10,761 bases of DNA from Lachnospiraceae bacterium (GTDB lineage: Bacteria; Bacillota; Clostridia; Lachnospirales; Lachnospiraceae), in NCBI GenBank assembly GCA_900763175.1, contig CAAFJI010000089.1, positions 1 through 10,761 on the forward strand, written 5' to 3'. Below, one piece after another: positions 1 through 5,880 of this stretch. How positions within the stretch are numbered: the first letter of the stretch is position 1; each line of letters begins with the position of its first letter. Under the pieces are notes generated by a model. It worked only from the letters and a program-made list of their open reading frames with translations. It made no database searches and was not told the origin of the DNA. The position numbers and the translations under genes are program-made.

Positions 1-14
1 ATTTCAAAGATATT

Positions 15-29
15 TGTTATAGTATAACA
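15..29. promoter_or_regulatory. 7-1-7 palindrome, candidate operator
   Basis: The sequence reads TGTTATA-g-TATAACA, a perfect palindrome with 7-base arms around one central base. It contains or overlaps possible -10 hexamers (TATAGT at 18-23, TATAAC at 23-28), so a bound protein would block transcription of the gene starting at 71. The 7-1-7 layout is that of Fur/PerR-family boxes, but the bases do not match a consensus I can name. The -35 region would lie at or beyond the window edge. A chance palindrome is possible. Confidence 0.4.
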
Positions 30-70
30 GAGTAGACAATATAAAATCAGATGTCAGAGGAGGTATGGCA

Positions 71-424
71 ATGTTATTTTTGGAATATCCGAAGTGTTCA
101 ACCTGCCAGAAGGCGAGAAAATGGCTGGATAGTCATGAGGTTTCTTATACAGACCGCCACATTGTGGAAGAGAATCCTACTTTTGAGGAGCTGAAAGAAT
201 GGTATGGAAGAAGTGGCCTGCCGTTAAAACGTTTTTTCAATACAAGTGGAATGCTGTACAAGGAAATGAAGCTGAAAGAAAAGCTTCCGGACATGAGTGA
301 GGAAGAACAGCTTCAGCTTCTTTCTACAAATGGAATGCTGGTAAAACGCCCGCTTTTGATCGATGACAATCTGGTGCTTACCGGATTTAAAGAAGCTGAG
401 TGGGAAGACTCTTTGACCCGGTAA
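71..424 (+). CDS. ArsC/Spx-family thioredoxin-fold protein
   Basis: This is a 117-residue cytoplasmic protein of the ArsC/Spx/YffB family. Counting from the ATG at 71, it begins MLFLEYPKCSTC, with a redox-type CxxC (Cys9, Cys12) at the start of helix 1. It also has the family RP motif near the C-terminus (Arg93-Pro94 in NGMLVKRPLLI). Family members are glutaredoxin-like arsenate reductases or, like Spx and MgsR, redox-sensing proteins that bind RNA polymerase. The sequence does not decide between these. The length is close to YffB-type proteins and shorter than typical Spx (about 131) or plasmid ArsC (about 141). I chose the ATG at 71 over the one at 65 because AGGAGG (58-63) lies 7 nt upstream of 71 but only 1 nt from 65. 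No arsenic-resistance gene is adjacent, so a dedicated arsenate role is doubtful. A hairpin follows the stop, making it monocistronic from this side. Confidence 0.85.
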   Translation: MLFLEYPKCSTCQKARKWLDSHEVSYTDRHIVEENPTFEELKEWYGRSGLPLKRFFNTSGMLYKEMKLKEKLPDMSEEEQLQLLSTNGMLVKRPLLIDDNLVLTGFKEAEWEDSLTR

Positions 425-446
425 ACAATACTTATCCGGCAATGGT

Positions 447-508
447 GCAGGCGGTTGTACATATAGCTTATGTACAACCGTCTGTTTGCAGTTATTTCTC
501 TTTTTTCT
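447..508 (+). terminator. Hairpin terminator after the ArsC/Spx-like gene
   Basis: A perfect 12-bp stem (452-463 with 469-480, arms CGGTTGTACATA and TATGTACAACCG, 5-nt loop) extends to about 17 bp with two G-U pairs. It lies 27 nt after the stop. The downstream tract is T-rich (tctgttt, then ttatttctctttttt) but not a clean run, so it is a good but not ideal intrinsic terminator. Confidence 0.65.
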
Positions 509-522
509 CTCATAAAAAAGAA

Positions 523-550
523 TTGACAGGAAAAGCTGGGCAAGTATAAA
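523..550 (+). promoter_or_regulatory. Sigma-A-type promoter for tcdA-like gene
   Basis: A consensus -35 TTGACA (523-528) and a -10 TATAAA (545-550) are separated by 16 nt. An alternative -10, TAAAAT at 547-552, gives an 18-nt spacer. It lies between the terminator of the preceding gene and the start at 645, predicting a leader of about 85-90 nt. Confidence 0.75.
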
Positions 551-590
551 ATAATGCAGAAACAAACGTGTCCTTAATTTATAGACAGGG

Positions 591-630
591 AAAAGCCGAA
601 TCTGTGAGAGGAATGGCTTTTATTATTTTT
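591..630 (+). promoter_or_regulatory. Possible leader hairpin before tcdA-like gene
   Basis: AAAAGCC (591-597) pairs with GGCTTTT (615-621) across a 17-nt loop and is followed by attattttt. It sits inside the predicted 5' leader, just before the ribosome site. It has the form of a weak terminator or attenuator, but the 7-bp stem with a large loop could also be chance. Confidence 0.3.
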
Positions 631-644
631 ACAGGAGAGAAGAT

Positions 645-1400
645 ATGTTAAATCAGTTTTCAAGAACCCAGCTTCTTCTGGGAGAAGATGCAATGAAAAA
701 GCTTGCAGATTCCAGAGTGGCTGTATTTGGAATTGGCGGAGTGGGAGGTTATGTCTGCGAAGCGCTGGTGCGAAGCGGAGTAGGGGCATTTGACCTGATT
801 GATGATGACAAGGTATGCCTTACAAATCTGAACCGCCAGATTATTGCTACACGGAAAACCGTAGGTAAATACAAAACAGATGTAATGAAAGAACGTATGC
901 TGGAAATCAATCCGGATGTGGATGTGCAGGTGCACAAATGCTTTTTCCTGCCGGAGAATGCAGATGAGTTTCCTTTTGAAGAATATGATTATATTGTAGA
1001 TGCAGTAGATACTGTTACTGCCAAAATTTCGCTTGTTATGAAAGCAAAGGAAAAAGGTGTTCCTATCATCAGCAGTATGGGCGCTGGAAATAAACTGGAT
1101 GCAAGCCAGTTTAAGGTTGCAGACATTTACAAGACAAAAGTCTGCCCTCTTGCAAAGGTAATGCGTCGTGAACTGAAAAAAAGAGGAGTCCGGAAACTGA
1201 AAGTTGTATATTCAGAGGAAATCCCCACAAGACCAATCGAGGATATGTCTATCAGCTGCCGTACTCATTGTATCTGCCCTCCAGGCGCCGCACATAAGTG
1301 TACAGAACGCCGTGATATTCCGGGCAGTGTGGCATTTGTGCCGTCCGTAGCAGGACTTATTATTGCAGGAGAAGTAGTGAAAGATCTTTGTAAAGTTTGA
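645..1400 (+). CDS. tcdA: TcdA-like ThiF/E1-family enzyme (tRNA ct6A cyclization)
   Basis: This 251-residue protein is a ThiF/MoeB/E1-like ATP-dependent adenylating enzyme. Its length and layout fit TcdA (YgdL/CsdL), which uses ATP to cyclize N6-threonylcarbamoyladenosine in ANN-decoding tRNAs to ct6A. Visible features are the Rossmann loop GIGGVGG (29-35), the acidic strand end DLIDDDKV (50-57), the NLNRQ motif (61-65) that contacts ATP, VDAVD (118-122), and the C-terminal FVPSVAGLIIAGEVVKDL helix. The clause SCRTHCICPP plus C219 places four cysteines at 205, 209, 211 and 219, a possible metal or redox cluster. AGGAGAGA (633-640) precedes the ATG. It has its own promoter at 523-550. No clear terminator follows its stop, so some readthrough into the next gene is possible. 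Other ThiF-family roles (sulfur-carrier activation) are less likely because no ThiS/MoaD partner is nearby. Confidence 0.85.
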   Translation: MLNQFSRTQLLLGEDAMKKLADSRVAVFGIGGVGGYVCEALVRSGVGAFDLIDDDKVCLTNLNRQIIATRKTVGKYKTDVMKERMLEINPDVDVQVHKCFFLPENADEFPFEEYDYIVDAVDTVTAKISLVMKAKEKGVPIISSMGAGNKLDASQFKVADIYKTKVCPLAKVMRRELKKRGVRKLKVVYSEEIPTRPIEDMSISCRTHCICPPGAAHKCTERRDIPGSVAFVPSVAGLIIAGEVVKDLCKV

Positions 1401-1402
1401 TT

Positions 1403-1446
1403 TTTATCACAAATTTATCACAAATTCAACATAAATGAGACACAAA
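1403..1446 (+). repeat. Four tandem 11-bp units, probable regulator-binding array
   Basis: Units at 1403, 1414, 1425 and 1436 read TTTATCACAAA, TTTATCACAAA, TTCAACATAAA and TGAGACACAAA. The core CACAAATT recurs at 1408, 1419 and 1441, with a 6/8 match (CATAAATG) at 1430, all exactly one 11-bp step apart. The array ends 7 bp before a -10 box at 1454. Direct repeats with about one helical turn of spacing, placed where the -35 should be, are the usual arrangement for OmpR/PhoB-family response regulators. The core TATCACAAA resembles the pho-box half-site TGTCATAAA. The regulator's identity is inference. Confidence 0.6.
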
Positions 1447-1453
1447 TTCCTCT

Positions 1454-1459
1454 TATATT
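1454..1459 (+). promoter_or_regulatory. -10 box of the acidic secreted protein gene
   Basis: TATATT stands at 1454-1459, with no TTGACA-like -35 at the right distance (the -35 position falls inside the 11-bp repeat array). This predicts a start near 1466, a leader of about 60 nt, and activator dependence. Confidence 0.5.
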
Positions 1460-1528
1460 AGGGTTCGTTTGAAGGAGAATACCAAAAGGTGTTCCGGATA
1501 TTCAATATTTGAAAGGATGTGTGTTTCA

Positions 1529-2419
1529 ATGAAACGTAAATATGCAGCAATCGTATTAAGTATGGCAATGGTATTTTCACCGGTAAGTGCATTTGCAGCG
1601 GATAATACAGCAGATGCAGAAGCAGTGACAGAAGCTGATGCCGCTGATGATGAAGGGACGACGGAAGTTTCAGAATACATAATCGGTCAGGTAACCAAAG
1701 TTTCCGATACTTCTATTGAAGTGAAAACAGGTGAGGTCCTGAAGGAAGCCAAAGAAGAGAAAACAGAAGAAGCCAAGGATGGGGAAAAGGCTGAAGAGAA
1801 AGCGGAAGATGTATCTGTGCAGCTGAAAGAGGATACCCAGTCTTATGATATAACAGAGGACACTCCACTGTATCTGGCCACAGGACATAATAAGCTGGAA
1901 GTCCTGGAAGCAGGAAAAGAAGCTGACGATGCGGCGGCAGATGCAAACTCTGATGAAGCAGATAAAGAAGCAGCAGATTCTGAAAAAAAATCCGATGATG
2001 CCGATACAACGGAAGCAGATACAGAGGAAGGCTCTGACGATACAGAAACTGCAGATACCGATAAAGAGGGCGAAGCAGTAAAAGAGTCTGAAACTACGGA
2101 AGCAGAAGTAGAGAAAAATGCAGAGGAGAAAGACAATGTCTATAATATGGTAGTTGGCACTGATGCAAAGATTTCTACGGTTAAGGTTTCCGATATCAAG
2201 GAAGGCGATATGATCATTCTGGAACTTGACCAGGACGGAAATGTTGTATCTGCAACTGTTTTGGAAACCGATGATACAGAAGCCGCTGAAGAAAATGATG
2301 GGGAAGCTTCTGATTCAAGTGATGCCGCAGACAGCGAGAAGAAAGAAGATACTGCGGCAGAAGAGGATACCGAGGATGCTGATGGAGGATCTGCAGATAC
2401 TGAAGAGGCTGCAAACTAA
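1529..2419 (+). CDS. Secreted, highly acidic protein with interrupted beta-barrel-like domain
   Basis: This is a 296-residue exported protein of unknown function. The start at 1529 is chosen because it gives a clean signal peptide (MKRKYAAIVLSMAMVFSPVS, then AFA before the likely cut near residue 23-24) and has AAAGGA at 1512-1517. A longer reading from TTG at 1469 would begin almost at the predicted transcript start and spoil the signal peptide. Three segments look folded and beta-rich: 49-69 (EYIIGQVTKVSDTSIEVKTG), 94-128 and 203-246 (ending GDMIILELDQDGNVVSATVL). They resemble the small DUF5666-like barrel found in many clostridial secreted proteins. Between and after them run low-complexity Glu/Asp/Ala/Thr stretches (70-93, 129-202, 247-296). 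It has no cysteine in the mature part, no LPxTG motif and no transmembrane tail, so it is probably released or held by charge. A strong terminator follows. Cation binding is a guess based on charge only. Confidence 0.8.
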   Translation: MKRKYAAIVLSMAMVFSPVSAFAADNTADAEAVTEADAADDEGTTEVSEYIIGQVTKVSDTSIEVKTGEVLKEAKEEKTEEAKDGEKAEEKAEDVSVQLKEDTQSYDITEDTPLYLATGHNKLEVLEAGKEADDAAADANSDEADKEAADSEKKSDDADTTEADTEEGSDDTETADTDKEGEAVKESETTEAEVEKNAEEKDNVYNMVVGTDAKISTVKVSDIKEGDMIILELDQDGNVVSATVLETDDTEAAEENDGEASDSSDAADSEKKEDTAAEEDTEDADGGSADTEEAAN

Positions 2420-2477
2420 ATAGTAGCCCCATCTGAAAGTAAACAGTAGTAAAACCAAAAATATGCCGTATATAAAT

Positions 2478-2515
2478 AGCCACAGACAGTTAGAAATAAT
2501 TGTCTGTGGCTTTTT
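2478..2515 (+). terminator. Intrinsic terminator with GAAA tetraloop
   Basis: A 15-bp stem (2478-2492 with 2497-2511, one G-U pair) closes on a GAAA tetraloop (2493-2496) and ends in a T-run (2511-2515). It lies 58 nt after the stop of the acidic protein gene and is a textbook intrinsic terminator. Confidence 0.9.
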
Positions 2516-2530
2516 GCAAGTTTTCTGGAC

Positions 2531-2559
2531 TTGACGAGGCTATTTTTTAGTGTTATATT
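2531..2559 (+). promoter_or_regulatory. Upstream promoter of the LytTR gene (P1)
   Basis: TTGACG (2531-2536) and TATATT (2554-2559) are separated by exactly 17 nt, close to the sigma-A consensus. It starts 15 bp after the preceding terminator and would give a leader of about 130 nt. Confidence 0.65.
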
Positions 2560-2596
2560 TTATCAGAAAAAGAGCAGATGACTCCTGAATATGCGG

Positions 2597-2624
2597 ATTA
2601 TGCTTAAAAGAGTGATAATTATGC
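2597..2624 (+). repeat. 21-bp-spaced direct repeat, candidate LytTR site
   Basis: ATTATGC occurs at 2597-2603 and again at 2618-2624, within the similar contexts GGATTATGCTT and TAATTATGCAA. The 21-bp step is two helical turns, which matches the spacing of paired LytTR-domain sites such as AgrA boxes. The pair sits just upstream of the -35 position of the P2 promoter. The bases differ from the AgrA box itself. Confidence 0.4.
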
Positions 2625-2650
2625 AATTTTTATTTCAGAAGGTTTGTTTT

Positions 2651-2659
2651 TGCTATACT
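2651..2659 (+). promoter_or_regulatory. Extended -10 promoter of the LytTR gene (P2)
   Basis: TGCTATACT (2651-2659) is an extended -10 with a near-consensus hexamer TATACT at 2654-2659. The -35 position (about 2631) has only TATTTC, a poor match, so this promoter may need help from an activator bound upstream. The start point would be near 2666. Confidence 0.55.
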
Positions 2660-2695
2660 ATAAATACGTAGTAACTAGGAGGCTTTGGGAGAGCT

Positions 2696-3415
2696 TTGAC
2701 GAAGAAAGTAGCCATATGTGATGACGTAGAAGTTGAACGGTATGTGCTGAAACGTCAGCTGATGGCGTACTTCCGAACAACTGGCGGGAAGGTTGAGGTA
2801 CAGGAATTTCAATCTGGCGAAAACCTTCTCGCAGATATCGAAGAGGGCTTTATATGGCCGGATCTGATTTTTCTTGATATTTATATGGGTGAACTGAATG
2901 GAATGGACACGGCCAGAAGGCTGAGAGCTATGGGAGTCCAGGCACCTATTATATTTCTGACTGCTTCGCCGGATTTTGCACTGGAAAGCTACGAGGTAGA
3001 GGCATCCGGGTATCTTCTGAAACCAGCAGATGAGCAGCAGACCAGTGCTGTTTTACAACGCCTTATGAAAGCGAACCTTCCCAGAAGGATTGCAGTGAAG
3101 TGCAGAAGACATTTTCGCTATCCATTTGTAGATGATATTTTGTATCTGGAAAGTGACCGACATACAGTGACGCTGCATATGCTGGATGATTCAGATATCG
3201 TGACCGCAGAAAAACTGGGAGATTTGGAAAGGAAAATAGATGACAAACGCTTTCTGCGTTGCCATCAGAGTTATCTGGTAAATATGGAGCACATTGTAGA
3301 TGTTCAGGAAGATTTTATTATGAGAAATGGTACCTGTGTTCCGATACGTGTGCGAGGACGCAAGGAAATATTAGATGCGTACAATGAATATTTTATGAGC
3401 AGGTCTTTTGAGTAG
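2696..3415 (+). CDS. LytTR-family response regulator, orphan
   Basis: This is a 239-residue two-domain transcription regulator. The receiver domain (about 3-118) has the acidic pair Asp9-Asp10, the phosphoacceptor Asp61 (in LIFLDIYMGELNG), Thr89 and the conserved Lys109 (YLLKP). A LytTR DNA-binding domain follows (about 130-228), recognisable by ILYLESDRHTVTLH and FLRCHQSYLVNMEHI. The family (AgrA, LytR, VirR) controls envelope, peptide-signalling and virulence-type genes. The start is a TTG at 2696, because the receiver sequence begins at once (MTKKVAICDD) and the first in-frame ATG is far inside the domain. AGGAGG at 2677-2682 is 13 nt away, rather far, while GGGAGA (2687-2692) is close, so initiation may be weak or controlled. 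No histidine kinase or transporter gene is adjacent, which is unusual for this family. A hairpin overlaps its stop codon. Confidence 0.92.
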   Translation: MTKKVAICDDVEVERYVLKRQLMAYFRTTGGKVEVQEFQSGENLLADIEEGFIWPDLIFLDIYMGELNGMDTARRLRAMGVQAPIIFLTASPDFALESYEVEASGYLLKPADEQQTSAVLQRLMKANLPRRIAVKCRRHFRYPFVDDILYLESDRHTVTLHMLDDSDIVTAEKLGDLERKIDDKRFLRCHQSYLVNMEHIVDVQEDFIMRNGTCVPIRVRGRKEILDAYNEYFMSRSFE

Positions 3416-3428
3416 AAGACCTGCTCAT
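3395..3428. terminator. Hairpin spanning the stop codon of the LytTR gene
   Basis: A perfect 13-bp inverted repeat (ATGAGCAGGTCTT at 3395-3407, AAGACCTGCTCAT at 3416-3428) has an 8-nt loop containing the TAG stop. The left arm encodes the last residues of the regulator. It lies between two convergent genes. The tract after it on the plus strand (tatattg) is only moderately T-rich and the minus-strand side is A-rich, so it is a weak terminator, better for the plus strand. Confidence 0.5.
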
Positions 3429-3460
3429 TATATTGAAAATAGAGCATTTCTCAACACATT

Positions 3461-4696
3461 CTAATCTCTTTTAAACAAATCTCTTGTGTAAACCTTTTCC
3501 CTCACATCATCCAGCACTGTATCATAGCGGTTGGCCAGAATGCAGGTGCTTTGTGCCTTAAAAGCAGCCAGGTCGTTGACCACTTTACTGCCGAAAAATG
3601 TGGACCCATCCTCAAGAGTTGGCTCATAGACGATCACAGTTGCTCCCTTTGCCTTAACTCGCTTCATAACTCCCTGAATGCTGCTCTGGCGGAAATTATC
3701 AGAATTACTTTTCATTGTAAGACGGTAAACCCCGATGATGACTTCTTTTTCCATGTCTGGCTGATAAGAATTATTTTCATTATAATTGTAGTAGCCGGCC
3801 AGCTGAAGAATGCGGTCTGCGATGAAATCCTTTCGGGTGCGGTTGCTTTCCACAATGGCAGCCATCATATTCTGTGGAACATTATCGTAATTGGCCAGGA
3901 GCTGCTTGGTATCTTTGGGAAGACAGTAGCCGCCGTAACCAAAAGAAGGGTTGTTGTAATGGGTTCCGATACGGGGATCCAGGCAGACTCCGTCGATAAT
4001 ATCCTTCGTATTCAGCCCCTTCATTTCTGCATAGGTATCAAGCTCATTAAAATAGGAAACTCGAAGTGCCAGATAGGTATTGGCAAAAAGCTTTACGGCC
4101 TCTGCTTCTGTAAAACCCATGAATAAGGTGTCGATATTTTCCTTTATGGCACCCTCCTGAAGAAGCGCTGCGAAGGTATGGGCCGCCTCTTCCGTATCTT
4201 TATCACAGGAAACAATAATTCGGCTGGGATAAAGATTATCATAAAGAGCCTTGGATTCACGGAGAAATTCAGGGCTGAAAATAATATTTTTGCAGCCGAA
4301 CTTCTGGCGGATGGATTTTGTATAGCCAACAGGAATGGTAGATTTGATAACGATCACTGCCTTCGGATTGACCTTCAGAACCAGCTGTATGACAGCCTCC
4401 ACTGCAGAGGTATCAAAGTGATTCTTCCGGCTGTCATAGTTAGTAGGGGTAGCAACCACCACGAAATCTGCCTTTGCGTAGGCTTCCTCTCCATTTAAAG
4501 TGGCAGTGAGATCAAGCTCTTTTTCTGCCAGATATTTTTCAATATATTCATCCTGGATAGGAGATTTCCGCTGGTTGATAAGGGAAACCTTTTCCGGAAT
4601 GATATCTACAGCTGTGACGTGATTATGCTGAGCCAGAAGCACAGAAATAGAAAGACCTACATAACCGGTTCCTGCTACGGCAATAGATTTATTCAT
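3461..4696 (-). CDS. ugd: UDP-glucose 6-dehydrogenase
   Basis: This 411-residue cytoplasmic enzyme oxidizes UDP-glucose to UDP-glucuronate with two NAD+, supplying acidic sugar for capsule, exopolysaccharide or wall polymers. The length fits the short bacterial HasB/Ugd type (about 400). Visible features are the NAD loop AGTGYVG (8-14), Asp31 ending the second strand, STIPVGYT (119-126), SPEFLRE (141-147, catalytic Glu143), AVKLFANTYLALRVSYFNEL with Lys202 and Asn206, and the signature FGYGGYCLPKDTKQ with nucleophile Cys258 and Asp262. All expected catalytic residues are present. GAAAGGACT precedes the ATG. It has its own promoter (minus strand, 4763-4791) and no glycosyltransferase or polysaccharide gene beside it, so the polymer it serves must be encoded elsewhere. 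A related UDP-sugar dehydrogenase specificity (for example UDP-ManNAc) is less likely from the motifs. Confidence 0.93.
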   Translation of the reverse strand: MNKSIAVAGTGYVGLSISVLLAQHNHVTAVDIIPEKVSLINQRKSPIQDEYIEKYLAEKELDLTATLNGEEAYAKADFVVVATPTNYDSRKNHFDTSAVEAVIQLVLKVNPKAVIVIKSTIPVGYTKSIRQKFGCKNIIFSPEFLRESKALYDNLYPSRIIVSCDKDTEEAAHTFAALLQEGAIKENIDTLFMGFTEAEAVKLFANTYLALRVSYFNELDTYAEMKGLNTKDIIDGVCLDPRIGTHYNNPSFGYGGYCLPKDTKQLLANYDNVPQNMMAAIVESNRTRKDFIADRILQLAGYYNYNENNSYQPDMEKEVIIGVYRLTMKSNSDNFRQSSIQGVMKRVKAKGATVIVYEPTLEDGSTFFGSKVVNDLAAFKAQSTCILANRYDTVLDDVREKVYTRDLFKRD

Positions 4697-4734
4697 AATA
4701 AAGTCCTTTCAAAAAGGTGTTTAAATATTCTGTT

Positions 4735-4764
4735 TTGTGTTACAATATCTTTTAACTTTAATAT
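4735..4764 (+). promoter_or_regulatory. Tentative promoter of the bile salt hydrolase gene
   Basis: TTGTGT (4735-4740) and TAATAT (4759-4764) are separated by 18 nt on the plus strand. The -10 overlaps the -10 of the divergent ugd promoter, so the two polymerases could compete. Another weak option is TATAAG near 4803. The match is moderate only. Confidence 0.35.
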
Positions 4765-4791
4765 CATAGCATGAGCTGAATGAAAAAGCAA
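4763..4791 (-). promoter_or_regulatory. Promoter of ugd
   Basis: Read on the minus strand, TTGCTT (complement of 4786-4791), a 17-nt spacer and TATGAT (complement of 4763-4768) form a promoter, with TGC directly before the hexamer making it an extended -10. It predicts a leader of about 60 nt. Confidence 0.65.
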
Positions 4792-4825
4792 TGCAGCCTT
4801 TTTATAAGAAAAACGGAGGGAAAGT

Positions 4826-5800
4826 ATGTGCACAGCAGCAACTTATAAAACAAAAGATTTTTATTTTGGCAGAACATTGGACTATGAGATTTCCTATGGG
4901 GATCAGGTGGTGATCACGCCAAGAAATTATTCCTTTCATCTGAGGAAAGGCGGCACAATGGAAAAACATTACGCCATCATCGGAATGGCCTGCGTGATGG
5001 AAAATTACCCATTATATTATGATGCAGTAAATGAAAAAGGACTGGGAATCGCAGGCTTAAATTTTGTAGGAAATGCCCACTATAACAAACCTGTGGCGGG
5101 GAAGGATAACATTACCCAGTTTGAACTGATTCCCTGGCTCCTTGGAAAATGTGCATCTGTAAAAGAAGTAAGAGGACTTCTTAAGAATCTGAATCTGATC
5201 GACACTCCATTTAAGGAAAACCTCCCTGTCGCACAGCTTCACTGGATGATTGCTGACAAAGAAGAGTGCATTACTGTGGAATCTGTGAAGGAAGGACTGA
5301 AAATATATGAAAACCCGGTGGGAGTTCTTACCAATAATCCACCCTTTGATTACCAGATGTTTAATCTGAATAATTACAGAGGTCTTGGTGTGGAAAACCG
5401 TGAGAACAGCTTTGCAAAAGGACTGGAGCTTAATGCCTACAGCAGAGGAATGGCAGGAATGGGACTTCCGGGAGATTTGTCTTCCTTATCCAGATTCGTC
5501 CGTGTAGCATTTGTGAAAATGAATTCTGTTTCCGGAGATTCTGAACTGGAAAGTGTCAGCCAGTTTTTCCATGTTCTGGGCTCTGTTGACCAGCAGAGAG
5601 GCTGCTGCAAGCTTGGGGAGGAGAAGTATGAGATTACCTTATATACCTCCTGCTGTAATACAGATAAGGGAATTTACTATTACAATACCTATGAAAATCA
5701 TCAGATCAGCGGTATTGATATGTATAAAGAAAACCTGGACGCAGAGAAACTTTACACATATCCATTGATCCAGGGAGAACAGGTTCATATGCAAAATTAA
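4826..5800 (+). CDS. bsh: Choloylglycine (bile salt) hydrolase
   Basis: This 324-residue Ntn-hydrolase of the C59 choloylglycine hydrolase family cleaves glycine or taurine from conjugated bile salts. The nucleophile is Cys2, exposed when Met1 is removed, and the start is therefore certain. GGAGGG (4815-4820) is 5 nt upstream. Other family residues are visible: Arg16 and Asp19 (FGRTLDY), Asn79 (AGLNF), Asn170-Asn171 (VGVLTNNPPFDYQMFNLNNY) and Arg226 (SRFVRVAF). The VGVLTNNP and NLNNY stretches favour bile salt hydrolase over penicillin V acylase, although the two families grade into each other and substrate range cannot be read from sequence alone. It has no signal peptide, so it acts in the cytoplasm. 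It stands alone, with ugd divergent on one side and a hairpin plus the CIRCE-controlled lon on the other. It implies an animal-gut habitat. Confidence 0.92.
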   Translation: MCTAATYKTKDFYFGRTLDYEISYGDQVVITPRNYSFHLRKGGTMEKHYAIIGMACVMENYPLYYDAVNEKGLGIAGLNFVGNAHYNKPVAGKDNITQFELIPWLLGKCASVKEVRGLLKNLNLIDTPFKENLPVAQLHWMIADKEECITVESVKEGLKIYENPVGVLTNNPPFDYQMFNLNNYRGLGVENRENSFAKGLELNAYSRGMAGMGLPGDLSSLSRFVRVAFVKMNSVSGDSELESVSQFFHVLGSVDQQRGCCKLGEEKYEITLYTSCCNTDKGIYYYNTYENHQISGIDMYKENLDAEKLYTYPLIQGEQVHMQN

Positions 5801-5803
5801 AAC

Positions 5804-5831
5804 TTGCAAATTTCAGGGTTAGTGATATAAT
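5804..5831 (+). promoter_or_regulatory. Promoter directly after bsh
   Basis: TTGCAA (5804-5809) and a perfect -10 TATAAT (5826-5831) are separated by 16 nt. It begins 3 nt after the bsh stop and points toward lon. Its transcript would start near 5838 and run through the hairpin at 5851-5876 and then the CIRCE element. Confidence 0.55.
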
Positions 5832-5850
5832 TGACGTAACGTAGAAACTG

Positions 5851-5880
5851 ATGGCGAATTCAATAGGGTTCGCCATTTTC
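5851..5880 (+). terminator. Hairpin between bsh and lon
   Basis: ATGGCGAA (5851-5858) pairs with TTCGCCAT (5869-5876) and is followed by ttttct. It can be the terminator of bsh. Because a promoter lies just upstream of it, it may also act as an attenuator in the lon leader. Confidence 0.6.

Noticed and set aside
65..70. ATG at 65 as the start of the ArsC/Spx-like gene
   Set aside because: The AGGAGG at 58-63 is 1 nt away, too close; the ATG at 71 has normal 7-nt spacing.
1489..1512. Seven-codon upstream ORF (GTG to TGA) after GAAGGAG, ending at the ribosome site of the acidic protein gene
   Set aside because: The layout is suggestive of a leader peptide, but the codons show no regulatory run of one amino acid and so short an ORF is easily chance.
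1469..1528. Extended start (TTG at 1469) for the acidic secreted protein
   Set aside because: It would begin almost at the predicted transcript start, upstream of its own ribosome site, and would bury the clean signal peptide that begins at 1529.
2486..2494. ACAGTTAGA, similar to an AgrA-box half-site
   Set aside because: It is part of the stem of a strong terminator and has no second copy at the 21-22 bp spacing.
3551..4126. Long plus-strand open frame opposite ugd
   Set aside because: It is antisense to a gene with all catalytic motifs in place and its translation shows no recognisable protein features.
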